7,532 bases of DNA from Clostridia bacterium (lineage in GTDB: Bacteria > Bacillota > Clostridia > Oscillospirales > Acutalibacteraceae), in the NCBI GenBank assembly GCA_900764115.1, contig CAAFMR010000072.1:1-7532 (forward strand), in the 5' to 3' direction. The notes under the pieces were generated by a model. The model was not told the origin of the DNA. It did no database searches and saw only the letters and a list, made by a program, of their open reading frames with translations. Every line of letters begins with the position of its first letter. Within the stretch, counting starts at the first letter, position 1. A program made the position numbers and the translations under genes. Positions 1 to 5,593 of this stretch are shown here, in pieces.

Positions 1-18
1 CAGCTGAGCTATACCCCC
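1..18 (-). tRNA. tRNA gene 5' end, probably tRNA-Ala (cut by window edge)
   Basis: Read on the minus strand, bases 18 to 1 give GGGGGTATAGCTCAGCTG. This fits a tRNA start: a 7-nt acceptor strand, the TA linker at positions 8-9, then GCTC as the D-stem and the start of the D-loop. The anticodon lies outside the window, so identity is inferred. GGGGGTA followed by TAGCTCAGCTG is most like Clostridia tRNA-Ala, but other isoacceptors cannot be excluded. The leader just upstream on the minus strand contains CCCC, which could pair with the GGGG of the tRNA 5' end before RNase P cuts. Confidence 0.75.
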
Positions 19-83
19 ATATAAGGGGTGCGCTGAGTAATTTCTTATTCAATTAGCCGGGGGTTGTTTACCGCTTCAACCGG

Positions 84-106
84 GCTCCCAGCTGAGCTAT
101 ACCCCC
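84..106 (-). pseudogene. Truncated copy of the tRNA 5' end
   Basis: On the minus strand, bases 106 to 84 begin with the same 18 nt as the tRNA at the left edge and continue with GGAGC. They cover the acceptor 5' strand, the linker and a D-arm (GCTC, six-base loop, GAGC). A normal tRNA of this type would read GGGAGAGC here, so the D-loop is two bases short, or the copy breaks off after GGGAG. No anticodon arm, T-arm (GGTTCRA) or CCA end follows. It lies between the tRNA promoter and the tRNA at the edge. It is either a degenerate tandem copy or a duplicated 5' segment. Confidence 0.7.
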
Positions 107-138
107 AAATTGTCGCCGTCCCTTGCGGAACGAGTTGT

Positions 139-167
139 ATTATAGCAGTTGTTCCCGGAAAAGTCAA
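139..167 (-). promoter_or_regulatory. Strong sigma-A promoter for the tRNA transcript
   Basis: The minus strand carries TTGACT (167-162), a 17-bp spacer, and a perfect TATAAT (144-139). Directly upstream of the -35 box is an A/T tract (171-183, six T, C, six A on the plus strand), which resembles an UP element as found at stable-RNA promoters. Transcription would start near 132 and run through the truncated tRNA copy into the tRNA at the edge. Confidence 0.8.
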
Positions 168-244
168 GCGTTTTTTCAAAAAATCCCTTTCAACCACGCT
201 CCCGGGCAGCCGCTCCAACCGTCCAAGGGCAGTCTTGGCAATTC

Positions 245-273
245 TTTCCGAAAAATCAGCGGCTTTGTATAAT
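245..273 (+). promoter_or_regulatory. Possible promoter of the DUF378 gene
   Basis: A perfect TATAAT hexamer lies at 268-273, about 57 bp before the start codon. At a 17-bp spacing the -35 position (245-250) reads TTTCCG, a poor match. A better -35-like box (TTGGCA, 235-240) is 27 bp away, which is too far. The call rests on the -10 box and its position. Confidence 0.4.
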
Positions 274-329
274 CAGGAACCGTTTAAAGCATACTGTGGT
301 TGAACCGTATCGGAAAGGAGGAAGCTCTT

Positions 330-530
330 ATGAATAAAGTGGCTCTGATTCTGACGATTATCGGCGCCCTGAACTGGGGCAGCATCGGTCTGTTTCAGTT
401 TGACCTGGTGGCGTGGATTTTCGGCGGCGCCGGCACCCTGCTGGCGCGGATCGTGTATACTGTGGTGGCTCTTGCCGGAATCTGGTGCATCTCGCTGCTG
501 TTCCGCCCCAAAGCCAAAGCCGCCAATTGA
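330..530 (+). CDS. DUF378 family small membrane protein
   Basis: A 66-aa protein with two hydrophobic helices, roughly residues 3-22 and 38-57, and a short basic tail (RPKAKAAN). The sequence IIGALNWG near residues 10-17, followed by GLFQFDLV and later LARIVYTVVALAG, is the recognisable pattern of DUF378 (YuzA-like) proteins of Firmicutes, whose function is unknown. The length is normal for that family. The start is ATG at 330 because AAAGGAGG lies at 314-321, eight bases before it; an in-frame TTG at 300 has no such site. It appears to be a single-gene transcript closed by the hairpin at 537-567. It converges with the minus-strand gene that ends at 586. Confidence 0.88.
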   Translation: MNKVALILTIIGALNWGSIGLFQFDLVAWIFGGAGTLLARIVYTVVALAGIWCISLLFRPKAKAAN

Positions 531-536
531 TTGCGT

Positions 537-568
537 AAGTCCGTCGGGGAAATTCCCCGGCGGACTTT
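537..568 (+). terminator. Hairpin terminator between convergent genes
   Basis: A near-perfect inverted repeat starts seven bases after the DUF378 stop codon. AAGTCCGTCGGGGA (537-550) pairs with TCCCCGGCGGACTT (554-567) around a three-base loop, with one G-U pair. Only three T residues follow, so it is not a textbook intrinsic terminator. Its position between two convergent genes suggests it ends transcription of the + gene and may also serve the minus-strand gene. Confidence 0.65.
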
Positions 569-585
569 ACCGTTTCCGCCGCTTG

Positions 586-1053
586 TCACTCACCCCGTAT
601 GTCCAGGTTGAGCCATCCTTGTCCCGGATGCGCCGACCGATCCACTACATAGAGAATATAGCTGCCCGTTTCCGATGGCTCTGTGCGAAATTTAAGCTCT
701 CCGGAGCCGATGCAGGCGATGGTCTGCCCCGTTTGCAGCGCCAGCACACAGTCCGGCGCCGCAGATGCATAATAGGCTTGCAGCTGCTCCAGCGTCTGCG
801 CGCTCTGGAGCAGCACCGCGCCAAAATAGCGCACACTCTCTCCGGAGCCGTCATACCGCCCCGCCGCCGAATAGCTATCCGCCAGCACGGTCTCCGCCGG
901 CAGCGGCAGCGCCCTGAGACGCTTTTCCAGGCGCAGCGCGATGCCGTTATTCACCAGCGGAATAATCAAGCCCACCGTCAGCAAAAATGCGCCCAATATC
1001 ACCATCAGTATCCGGATGATCCTCCGGCAGAGCTGTTTCATTTTGTCGTTCAC
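586..1053 (-). CDS. Single-span membrane protein of unknown function
   Basis: A 155-aa protein: a short basic cytoplasmic N-terminus (KMKQLCRRIIR), one membrane helix at about residues 12-34, then an outside domain of about 120 residues. The juxtamembrane stretch LEKRLRALPLPAETVLADSYSAAG and the RYFGAVLLQS segment resemble a set of uncharacterised Clostridia proteins that I recall only as hypothetical; no function is known to me. The start is set at GTG 1053 because GGGGG lies about eight bases upstream. The longer reading from ATG at 1110 would begin inside the promoter found at 1082-1110. An ATG five codons in (KMKQ) is the alternative start. The gene is divergent from the TetR gene, so shared control is possible. 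Confidence 0.7.
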   Translation of the reverse strand: MNDKMKQLCRRIIRILMVILGAFLLTVGLIIPLVNNGIALRLEKRLRALPLPAETVLADSYSAAGRYDGSGESVRYFGAVLLQSAQTLEQLQAYYASAAPDCVLALQTGQTIACIGSGELKFRTEPSETGSYILYVVDRSAHPGQGWLNLDIRGE

Positions 1054-1081
1054 CGTGTATTCCCCCTGTTCCCACCCCCAC

Positions 1082-1110
1082 AGTATAGCGCAATATGCCA
1101 CATTTTTCAA
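1082..1110 (-). promoter_or_regulatory. Promoter of the minus-strand membrane protein gene
   Basis: The minus strand shows TTGAAA (1110-1105), a 17-bp spacer and TATACT (1087-1082). This matches 5/6 bases of the -35 consensus and 5/6 of the -10 consensus. The implied start near 1075 gives a leader of about 20 nt to the GTG at 1053, which leaves room for the GGGGG binding site. Confidence 0.7.
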
Positions 1111-1145
1111 CGAAAAACCCCATAAAATTTCAAGTGCTCCGGTTC

Positions 1146-1174
1146 TTGACAGGATTTCACCCAGGCGTTATAAT
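1146..1174 (+). promoter_or_regulatory. Consensus promoter of the TetR-family gene
   Basis: TTGACA (1146-1151), a 17-bp spacer and TATAAT (1169-1174) match the sigma-A consensus at all twelve positions. The expected start is near 1181, about 44 nt before the GTG at 1225. A perfect promoter in front of a regulator gene usually implies that a repressor holds it in check, which fits the inverted repeat directly downstream. Confidence 0.88.
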
Positions 1175-1188
1175 AAAACAAATGATGT

Positions 1189-1207
1189 AAAATGTGCGTT
1201 TCATTTT
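1189..1207. promoter_or_regulatory. Candidate TetR-type operator (inverted repeat)
   Basis: AAAATG (1189-1194) and CATTTT (1202-1207) form a perfect 6-bp inverted repeat with a 7-bp centre, 19 bp in all. This is in the usual size range of TetR-family operators. It lies at roughly +8 to +27 of the predicted transcript, where a bound dimer would block initiation or early elongation. It ends just before the AGGAGGG ribosome binding site (1213-1219). Binding by the adjacent regulator is inferred. Confidence 0.5.
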
Positions 1208-1224
1208 CGCTTAGGAGGGATACT

Positions 1225-1902
1225 GTGCCACCGAAACCGAAATTCACCCAGCCGGAGGTCACCGCTGCAGCGCTGGCGCTGGTGCGGGAGCAAGGAATTG
1301 AAAAGCTGACCGCCCGGGATCTGGGGCTGCGTCTGGGCAGCTCCACCCGCCCCATCTTCACCGCCTTTGCCTCGATGGACGAGGTACGGGAGGCGGTGCG
1401 GCAGCAAGCCAAGGCGTTATTCGATCAGTATATGGCAATCGCCGAGCAATATGACCCTGCTTATAAGATGCGGGGAATGCAGTGGGTGCGCTTTGCCCGG
1501 GAGGAGCCGCAGCTGTTCCGGATGCTGTTTATGCAGCGGTCAGGTATGAATATGAATCTGAATGAAGCTGTCCAACACGTGATGTTCGGCAAGGAAAACG
1601 ACTTGGCGATCATCACCCGGGATTATCACGCCACTCCAGAGCAGGCAGAGCAGCTGTTTACCCAGATATGGATATATGCCTACGGTCTGTGCGTGCTGAT
1701 TGCCACCGGCGTATGCGATTTCACCCAAGAGGAGATCGCCCGGCGGCTGGGCGAAACCTTCCAGGGGGCGGTATACGTTATCCGCTCCTGCCCGGCGGAG
1801 CTGACCGGCGTACAACCGGTGCCGTCGGACACCGACGCGGGCCGCACCATCGCCGAACAGCACCCGGATCTGCAAAAGCAACCGGATGCAACCGTCGGTT
1901 GA
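1225..1902 (+). CDS. TetR/AcrR family transcriptional regulator
   Basis: A 225-aa one-component regulator of normal TetR length. Residues 7-55 form the DNA-binding domain: FTQPEVTAAALALVREQG (helix 1), LTARDLGLRLG (helix 2), then the recognition helix region SSTRPIFTAFASMDEV, which matches the usual S-x-x-x-x-Y/F-x-x-F-x-s-K/M-e-e-L/V pattern. The remainder is a helical ligand/dimer domain with segments RFAREEPQLFRMLFM and IWIYAYGLCVLIATG that recall the WHG-type C-terminal domain of some TetR regulators. The start is GTG at 1225, with AGGAGGG six bases upstream; the in-frame ATG at 1192 lies inside the candidate operator and is rejected. Likely targets are its own promoter, the divergent gene, and perhaps the downstream exporter genes. 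The ligand is unknown. Confidence 0.88.
   Translation: MPPKPKFTQPEVTAAALALVREQGIEKLTARDLGLRLGSSTRPIFTAFASMDEVREAVRQQAKALFDQYMAIAEQYDPAYKMRGMQWVRFAREEPQLFRMLFMQRSGMNMNLNEAVQHVMFGKENDLAIITRDYHATPEQAEQLFTQIWIYAYGLCVLIATGVCDFTQEEIARRLGETFQGAVYVIRSCPAELTGVQPVPSDTDAGRTIAEQHPDLQKQPDATVG
1889..1901. repeat. 13-bp palindrome over the TetR stop codon
   Basis: CAACCGTCGGTTG is a perfect palindrome around the central T at 1895 and overlaps the TGA stop (1900-1902). There is no T-run after it, so it is not an intrinsic terminator. It belongs to a cluster of GCAACCG copies at 1878, 1888 and 1930 upstream of the XRE gene. It could be an operator or chance. Confidence 0.4.
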
Positions 1903-1923
1903 CACATTGTCAGCCTCGCTTTC

Positions 1924-1952
1924 TTGCCTGCAACCGGAAAAATCCGTATCCT
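1924..1952 (+). promoter_or_regulatory. Possible promoter of the exporter operon
   Basis: TTGCCT (1924-1929), a 17-bp spacer and TATCCT (1947-1952) match 4/6 bases in each box. It lies in the 95-bp gap before the XRE regulator gene. One GCAACCGG copy (1930-1937) falls inside its spacer. A small GGGCG/CGCCC hairpin (1962-1976) follows in the leader. The operon could instead be read through from the TetR promoter, since no terminator separates them. Confidence 0.35.
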
Positions 1953-1997
1953 CATAGCAGAGGGCGCCGGACGCCCCGCAACAAGGAGGAATACCCC

Positions 1998-2987
1998 ATG
2001 ATCTTTGCCGATAAACTCATTTCTCTGCGCAAACGGGCGGGCTGGTCCCAGGAGGAATTAGCCAACCAGCTGGACGTCACCCGTCAATCCGTTTCCAAAT
2101 GGGAGGGCGCACAGTCCATCCCCGATTTGGATAAAATCGTCCAGCTCAGCCGTCTGTTCGGCGTCACCACCGACTATCTGCTGAAGGATGAGCTGGAGGA
2201 GCCGGAGAGCGCCCCCGAAGATCCGACGCCGGCGCGGCGGCGGGTTTCGCTGGAGGAGGCGACCGCCTATCTCGCCTGCCGGCGGGCGGTGGCGCCGCGC
2301 ATGGCGCTGGCAACCTTTCTGTGCATCCTGTCCCCGGCGCCGCTGTTTGCGCTGGCGGCGCTGAGCGAAATGCCCGCCGCACCGGTATCGGAGCGCACCG
2401 CTGTCAGCGTCGGTATGTGTCTGCTGCTGCTTCTGGTGGCGGCGGGGGTGGCGCTGTTCCTCTCTGTCGGCAACCGCAGCCGGGACTTTGCTTTTCTGGA
2501 CAAGGTTCCTTTTGAGACGGAATACGGCGTCGCCGGGATGGTGCAGGAGCGGCAAAAGCAGTTCGCTCCCACCGCCGCCCGCCTGTATACCCTGGGCACG
2601 GTGCTGTGTATCCTGGCGGCGGTGCCCCTGTTCCTGTCCGCCGGGCTGGCGACGAGCGATCTTGCCGGTGTGCTTACCCTCGTCCTGTTGCTATTGTTGG
2701 CAGGGCTGGGCTGTATGGCGTTCGTCTACGCCGGCACCGTCAGCAGCGCCATGAGCCGTCTGCTGGAGGAGGGCGCCAACGACCGCTCCCGCAGGCGGCA
2801 AAACGCCATCCGAGGCACCGTCAGCACGGTATACTGGCTAGCGGTGACGGCGGTGTTTCTGCTGTACACCTTCGGCCCCCGCGGCAACGGGCAGCCCCGG
2901 TACAGCTGGTTTATCTGGGCTATCGGCGGGGTTCTGTATGCCGCCGTGATGGCGGTGGTGAGTCTGCTGACCCGCCCTAAAGAGTAA
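1998..2987 (+). CDS. XRE-family regulator fused to a six-helix membrane domain
   Basis: A 329-aa protein. Residues 2-63 are an XRE/Cro-type helix-turn-helix: LRKRAGWSQEELANQL, the recognition helix TRQSVSKWEGAQSIP, then LSRLFGVTTDYLL, all typical. An acidic/proline-rich linker (64-80) leads to six predicted membrane helices near 102-122, 135-157, 197-217, 222-246, 276-293 and 303-324. The DNA-binding domain should sit in the cytoplasm, tethered to the membrane. FLCILSPAPLF (107-117) and VLCILAAVPLF (202-212) look like a repeated two-helix unit. The start is ATG 1998, with AAGGAGG (1983-1989) eight bases before it; the frame stays open far upstream through the TetR gene, but this is overlap only. 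Such proteins are frequent beside ABC exporters in Firmicutes and probably sense envelope or drug stress. It is first in the exporter operon, 26 bp before the ATPase gene. Confidence 0.85.
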   Translation: MIFADKLISLRKRAGWSQEELANQLDVTRQSVSKWEGAQSIPDLDKIVQLSRLFGVTTDYLLKDELEEPESAPEDPTPARRRVSLEEATAYLACRRAVAPRMALATFLCILSPAPLFALAALSEMPAAPVSERTAVSVGMCLLLLLVAAGVALFLSVGNRSRDFAFLDKVPFETEYGVAGMVQERQKQFAPTAARLYTLGTVLCILAAVPLFLSAGLATSDLAGVLTLVLLLLLAGLGCMAFVYAGTVSSAMSRLLEEGANDRSRRRQNAIRGTVSTVYWLAVTAVFLLYTFGPRGNGQPRYSWFIWAIGGVLYAAVMAVVSLLTRPKE

Positions 2988-3013
2988 GTATGTAGCCTAT
3001 AAGGAGGATTCGT

Positions 3014-3922
3014 ATGGAGCCGATTATTCAAATCGCCCACCTGAACAAATCATTTGGGGAGGTGAAGGCGGTACGGGATTTGTCGTTTCAGGTCAAGCGC
3101 GGGGAGCTGTTTGCTTTCCTGGGCGTCAACGGCGCCGGCAAGTCCACCACCATTTCCATTCTGTGCGGACAGCTGCGCGCCGACAGCGGCACCGTCACCG
3201 TCTGCGGTCATTCCGTATCCGAGGAGCCGGCGGCGATCGCCGCCCGTCTGGGGGTGGTGTTCCAAAATTCCGTGCTGGATCAGCCCCTGTCGGTGCGGGA
3301 TAATCTGCGCAGCCGGGCGGCGCTCTACGGCATCACCGGGCAGGCGTTTGAAGCCCGGCTACAGGAGCTGGCGCGGCTGCTGGATTTTGAAAATCTGCTG
3401 CGCCGCACCGTGGGCAAGCTGTCCGGCGGACAGCGGCGGCGCATCGACGTGGCGCGGGCGCTGTTACATAAGCCGGAGATTCTCATTCTGGATGAGCCCA
3501 CCACCGGATTGGACCCCCAGACCCGTCGGCAGCTGTGGGATGTGATCGCCACCCTGCGCCGGGAGGAGGGAATGACGGTCTTCCTCACCACCCACTATAT
3601 GGAGGAGGCTGCCGATGCCGATTATGTGGTCATTCTGGACAACGGCCGCATCGCCGCCGAAGGAACGCCCCTCTATCTCAAAAACACTTACACCGGCGAT
3701 TTCATCACCCTTTACGGTGCGGAGAAAGCCGCCGTGGATGGGTTGGGGCTGCCCACCGAGGAGCTGCGGGGCGCTCTGCGGGTGAGCGTGCCGGATACCG
3801 CCGCCGCCACCCGGCTCATCGTGGCGCATCCGGAGCTGTTCACCGACTATGAGATCACCAAGGGCAAAATGGACGATGTGTTTCTGGCTGTCACCGGCAA
3901 AAAGCTGCCGGCGAAAGGCTGA
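3014..3922 (+). CDS. ABC exporter ATP-binding protein, DrrA/CcmA-like
   Basis: A 302-aa nucleotide-binding subunit with all standard motifs: Walker A GVNGAGKST (37-45), Q-loop Gln84 (VVFQNS), signature LSGGQ (136-140) followed by RRR, Walker B ILILDEPT (156-163), D-loop GLD (165-167) and switch His194 (TTHYMEEA). After about residue 220 comes an 80-residue C-terminal domain ending DDVFLAVTG, as in drug- and antibiotic-export ATPases of COG1131. AAGGAGG at 3001-3007 precedes ATG 3014. The next gene starts 12 bp after the stop and encodes the matching ABC-2 permease, so the two should form one exporter, two copies of each. The substrate is not visible from sequence; small drugs, peptides or lipids are all possible. 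Confidence 0.92.
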   Translation: MEPIIQIAHLNKSFGEVKAVRDLSFQVKRGELFAFLGVNGAGKSTTISILCGQLRADSGTVTVCGHSVSEEPAAIAARLGVVFQNSVLDQPLSVRDNLRSRAALYGITGQAFEARLQELARLLDFENLLRRTVGKLSGGQRRRIDVARALLHKPEILILDEPTTGLDPQTRRQLWDVIATLRREEGMTVFLTTHYMEEAADADYVVILDNGRIAAEGTPLYLKNTYTGDFITLYGAEKAAVDGLGLPTEELRGALRVSVPDTAAATRLIVAHPELFTDYEITKGKMDDVFLAVTGKKLPAKG

Positions 3923-3934
3923 GGAGGTACCGCT

Positions 3935-4834
3935 ATGAGTAAACTGAATCATATGATCCGCCGCCACATACAGTTGTTTTTCAAGGATAAGGGGATGTTT
4001 TTCTGCTCCCTCATCACGCCGGTGATTCTGCTGGTGCTGTATGCGACCTTTTTAGCCAAAATCTACCGGGATAGCTTCGCCGGGGCGCTGCCTGCCGGTC
4101 TGACCGTAGACCCGGCGCTCATCGACGCCACCGTGGGCGGGCAGCTTATTTCCTCTCTGCTGGCGGTGTGCTGCGTGACCGTGGCTTTCTGCTCCAATCT
4201 GCTGATGGTGCAGGATAAGGTCAGCGGCGCTATCCGGGATCTGACCGTTTCGCCCCTGCGCCATTCCACGCTGGCGCTGTCCTATTATATCGCCTCGGCG
4301 CTGTCCACCCTGCTCATCAGCCTGACGGCGCTGGGGATCAGCTTTCTGTATCTGTGGAAGATGGGCTGGTATATGTCCCTGAGCGATGTGCTGGCGATGC
4401 TGCTGGATGTGGTGCTGCTGACCCTGTTCGGGGTGGCGCTGTCCTCCTGCGTGAATTTTCCGCTGAAAACCAACGGGCAGGCGTCGGCGGTGGGCACCAT
4501 CGTCAGCGCCGGCTACGGCTTTATTTGCGGCGCGTATATGCCCATCTCCAATTTTTCCACCGGGCTGCAGCGGGTCCTGTCCTTTCTCCCCGGCACCTAC
4601 GGCACCAGCCTGCTGCGCAATCATGCACTGCGGGGCGTATTCCGGGAGATGGAGCGCATCGGCTTCCCGCCGGAGGTTATCGACGGTATCCGCGGCTCCA
4701 TCGACTGCAATCTCCAATTTTTTGACCATCCGATATCCATCGGCGTTATGTACGCCATACTGGCGGGCGCCGTGGTGCTGTGCGTCGCCCTGTATGTGCT
4801 GCTCAACGCCCGCCGCACCGCCGCCAAACAGTAA
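3935..4834 (+). CDS. ABC-2 type exporter permease, DrrB-like
   Basis: A 299-aa membrane protein with six predicted helices near residues 22-42, 70-91, 113-137, 150-172, 184-203 and 271-291. An extracellular loop lies between helices 1 and 2, and a longer loop (204-268) before the last helix. The segment FICGAYMPISNFSTGLQ, followed by FLPGTYGTSLLR, is the conserved region around helix 5 of ABC-2 permeases, and the N-terminal amphipathic stretch (IRRHIQLFFKDKG) fits the same fold. The ribosome binding site GAGGAGG (3921-3927) overlaps the stop of the preceding ATPase gene, which indicates coupled translation and pairing with that ATPase. No terminator follows within the 42-bp gap to the next ATPase gene. 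Confidence 0.9.
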   Translation: MSKLNHMIRRHIQLFFKDKGMFFCSLITPVILLVLYATFLAKIYRDSFAGALPAGLTVDPALIDATVGGQLISSLLAVCCVTVAFCSNLLMVQDKVSGAIRDLTVSPLRHSTLALSYYIASALSTLLISLTALGISFLYLWKMGWYMSLSDVLAMLLDVVLLTLFGVALSSCVNFPLKTNGQASAVGTIVSAGYGFICGAYMPISNFSTGLQRVLSFLPGTYGTSLLRNHALRGVFREMERIGFPPEVIDGIRGSIDCNLQFFDHPISIGVMYAILAGAVVLCVALYVLLNARRTAAKQ

Positions 4835-4876
4835 GCTGTTCCGCGTAAATACTTTATACATGAGGAGAGACTTGTT

Positions 4877-5593
4877 ATGCTGCACATTGACCATCTGACG
4901 AAGCTCTACGACACGAAGAAGGCAGTGGATGCTCTGTCGCTGCACATTGCCCCCGGTGAAATTTACGGTTTCATCGGGCATAACGGGGCGGGCAAGACCA
5001 CCACCCTGAAATCCGTGGCGGGCATTCTGCCCTTTGATGCGGGACAAATCCGCATCGGCGGCACCGATATCACCGCCGACCCCATTGCCTGCAAGCGACA
5101 GCTGGCATATATCCCCGATAACCCCGACCTGTACGAATATATGACAGGAATGCAATATCTCGGCTTTATTGCCGACATTTTCGGCGTGTCCGCCGCCGAC
5201 CGTAAGGAGCGTATCGACCGGTACGGAGCGCTTTTTGAGCTGTCCGGCGATTTGGGGCAGCCCATCGCCTCCTACTCCCACGGGATGAAGCAAAAGCTGG
5301 CGATCATCGCCGCGTGGCTCCACGAGCCCCGGCTGATCCTGATGGATGAACCCTTTGTGGGGCTGGACCCGAAAGCCGCCCACCTGCTCAAAGGTATGAT
5401 GCGGGAGGTCTGCGACCGGGGCGGCGCTATTTTCTTCTCCACCCACGTGCTGGAGGTGGCGGAAAAGCTGTGCGATAAGGTTGCCATCATCAAAGGGGGC
5501 AGGCTCATCCGCTCCGGCACCATGGAGGAGGTCAAGGGCGACGACAGCCTGGAGGACGTGTTTCTGGAACTGGAGGCGGAGAAGGAATGCTGA
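4877..5593 (+). CDS. ABC transporter ATP-binding protein, EcsA-like
   Basis: A 238-aa nucleotide-binding subunit, smaller than the first ATPase and without its extra C-terminal domain. Visible motifs are Walker A GHNGAGKTT (34-42), Walker B LILMDEPF (153-160), D-loop GLD (162-164) and switch His190 (STHVLE). Two sites are divergent: the Q-loop reads AYIPDNPDLYEYMT, with no glutamine, and the signature is YSHGMKQK (133-140) instead of LSGGQ. Both features are shared with EcsA-type ATPases that pair with large permeases, so it is probably functional. AGGAG (4863-4867) precedes ATG 4877. Its stop overlaps the start of the next permease gene by seven bases, so it should energise that permease and not the DrrB-like one. 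Confidence 0.9.
   Translation: MLHIDHLTKLYDTKKAVDALSLHIAPGEIYGFIGHNGAGKTTTLKSVAGILPFDAGQIRIGGTDITADPIACKRQLAYIPDNPDLYEYMTGMQYLGFIADIFGVSAADRKERIDRYGALFELSGDLGQPIASYSHGMKQKLAIIAAWLHEPRLILMDEPFVGLDPKAAHLLKGMMREVCDRGGAIFFSTHVLEVAEKLCDKVAIIKGGRLIRSGTMEEVKGDDSLEDVFLELEAEKEC

Noticed and set aside
84..106. The duplicated tRNA segment as an integrative-element attachment site
   Set aside because: The repeat covers the tRNA 5' end, whereas attachment-site duplications usually cover the 3' end, and no integrase, excisionase or phage gene is present in the window.
171..183. TTTTTTCAAAAAA symmetric tract as a terminator
   Set aside because: It has no GC stem and sits immediately upstream of the -35 box of the minus-strand promoter, so an UP-element role is more likely.
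400..1125. 241-codon open frame on the plus strand
   Set aside because: It runs through the DUF378 gene in another frame, through the terminator hairpin, and antisense to the minus-strand gene and its promoter. The Arg/Gln/His-rich translation has no recognisable domain.
1668..1997. N-terminal extension of the XRE regulator frame
   Set aside because: The frame stays open upstream by chance within the TetR gene. The AAGGAGG site and the family's usual HTH start place the true start at ATG 1998.
4832..4860. TATACA (4855-4860) as a promoter for the second ATPase gene
   Set aside because: At the required spacing there is only TAAGCT, with no resemblance to a -35 box, and the gene is adequately explained by read-through in the operon.
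4052..5446. 464-codon open frame on the minus strand
   Set aside because: It lies opposite the permease and ATPase genes, both with clear motifs. Its translation is rich in His, Gln and Gly with no domain pattern, as expected from the antisense of GC-rich codons.
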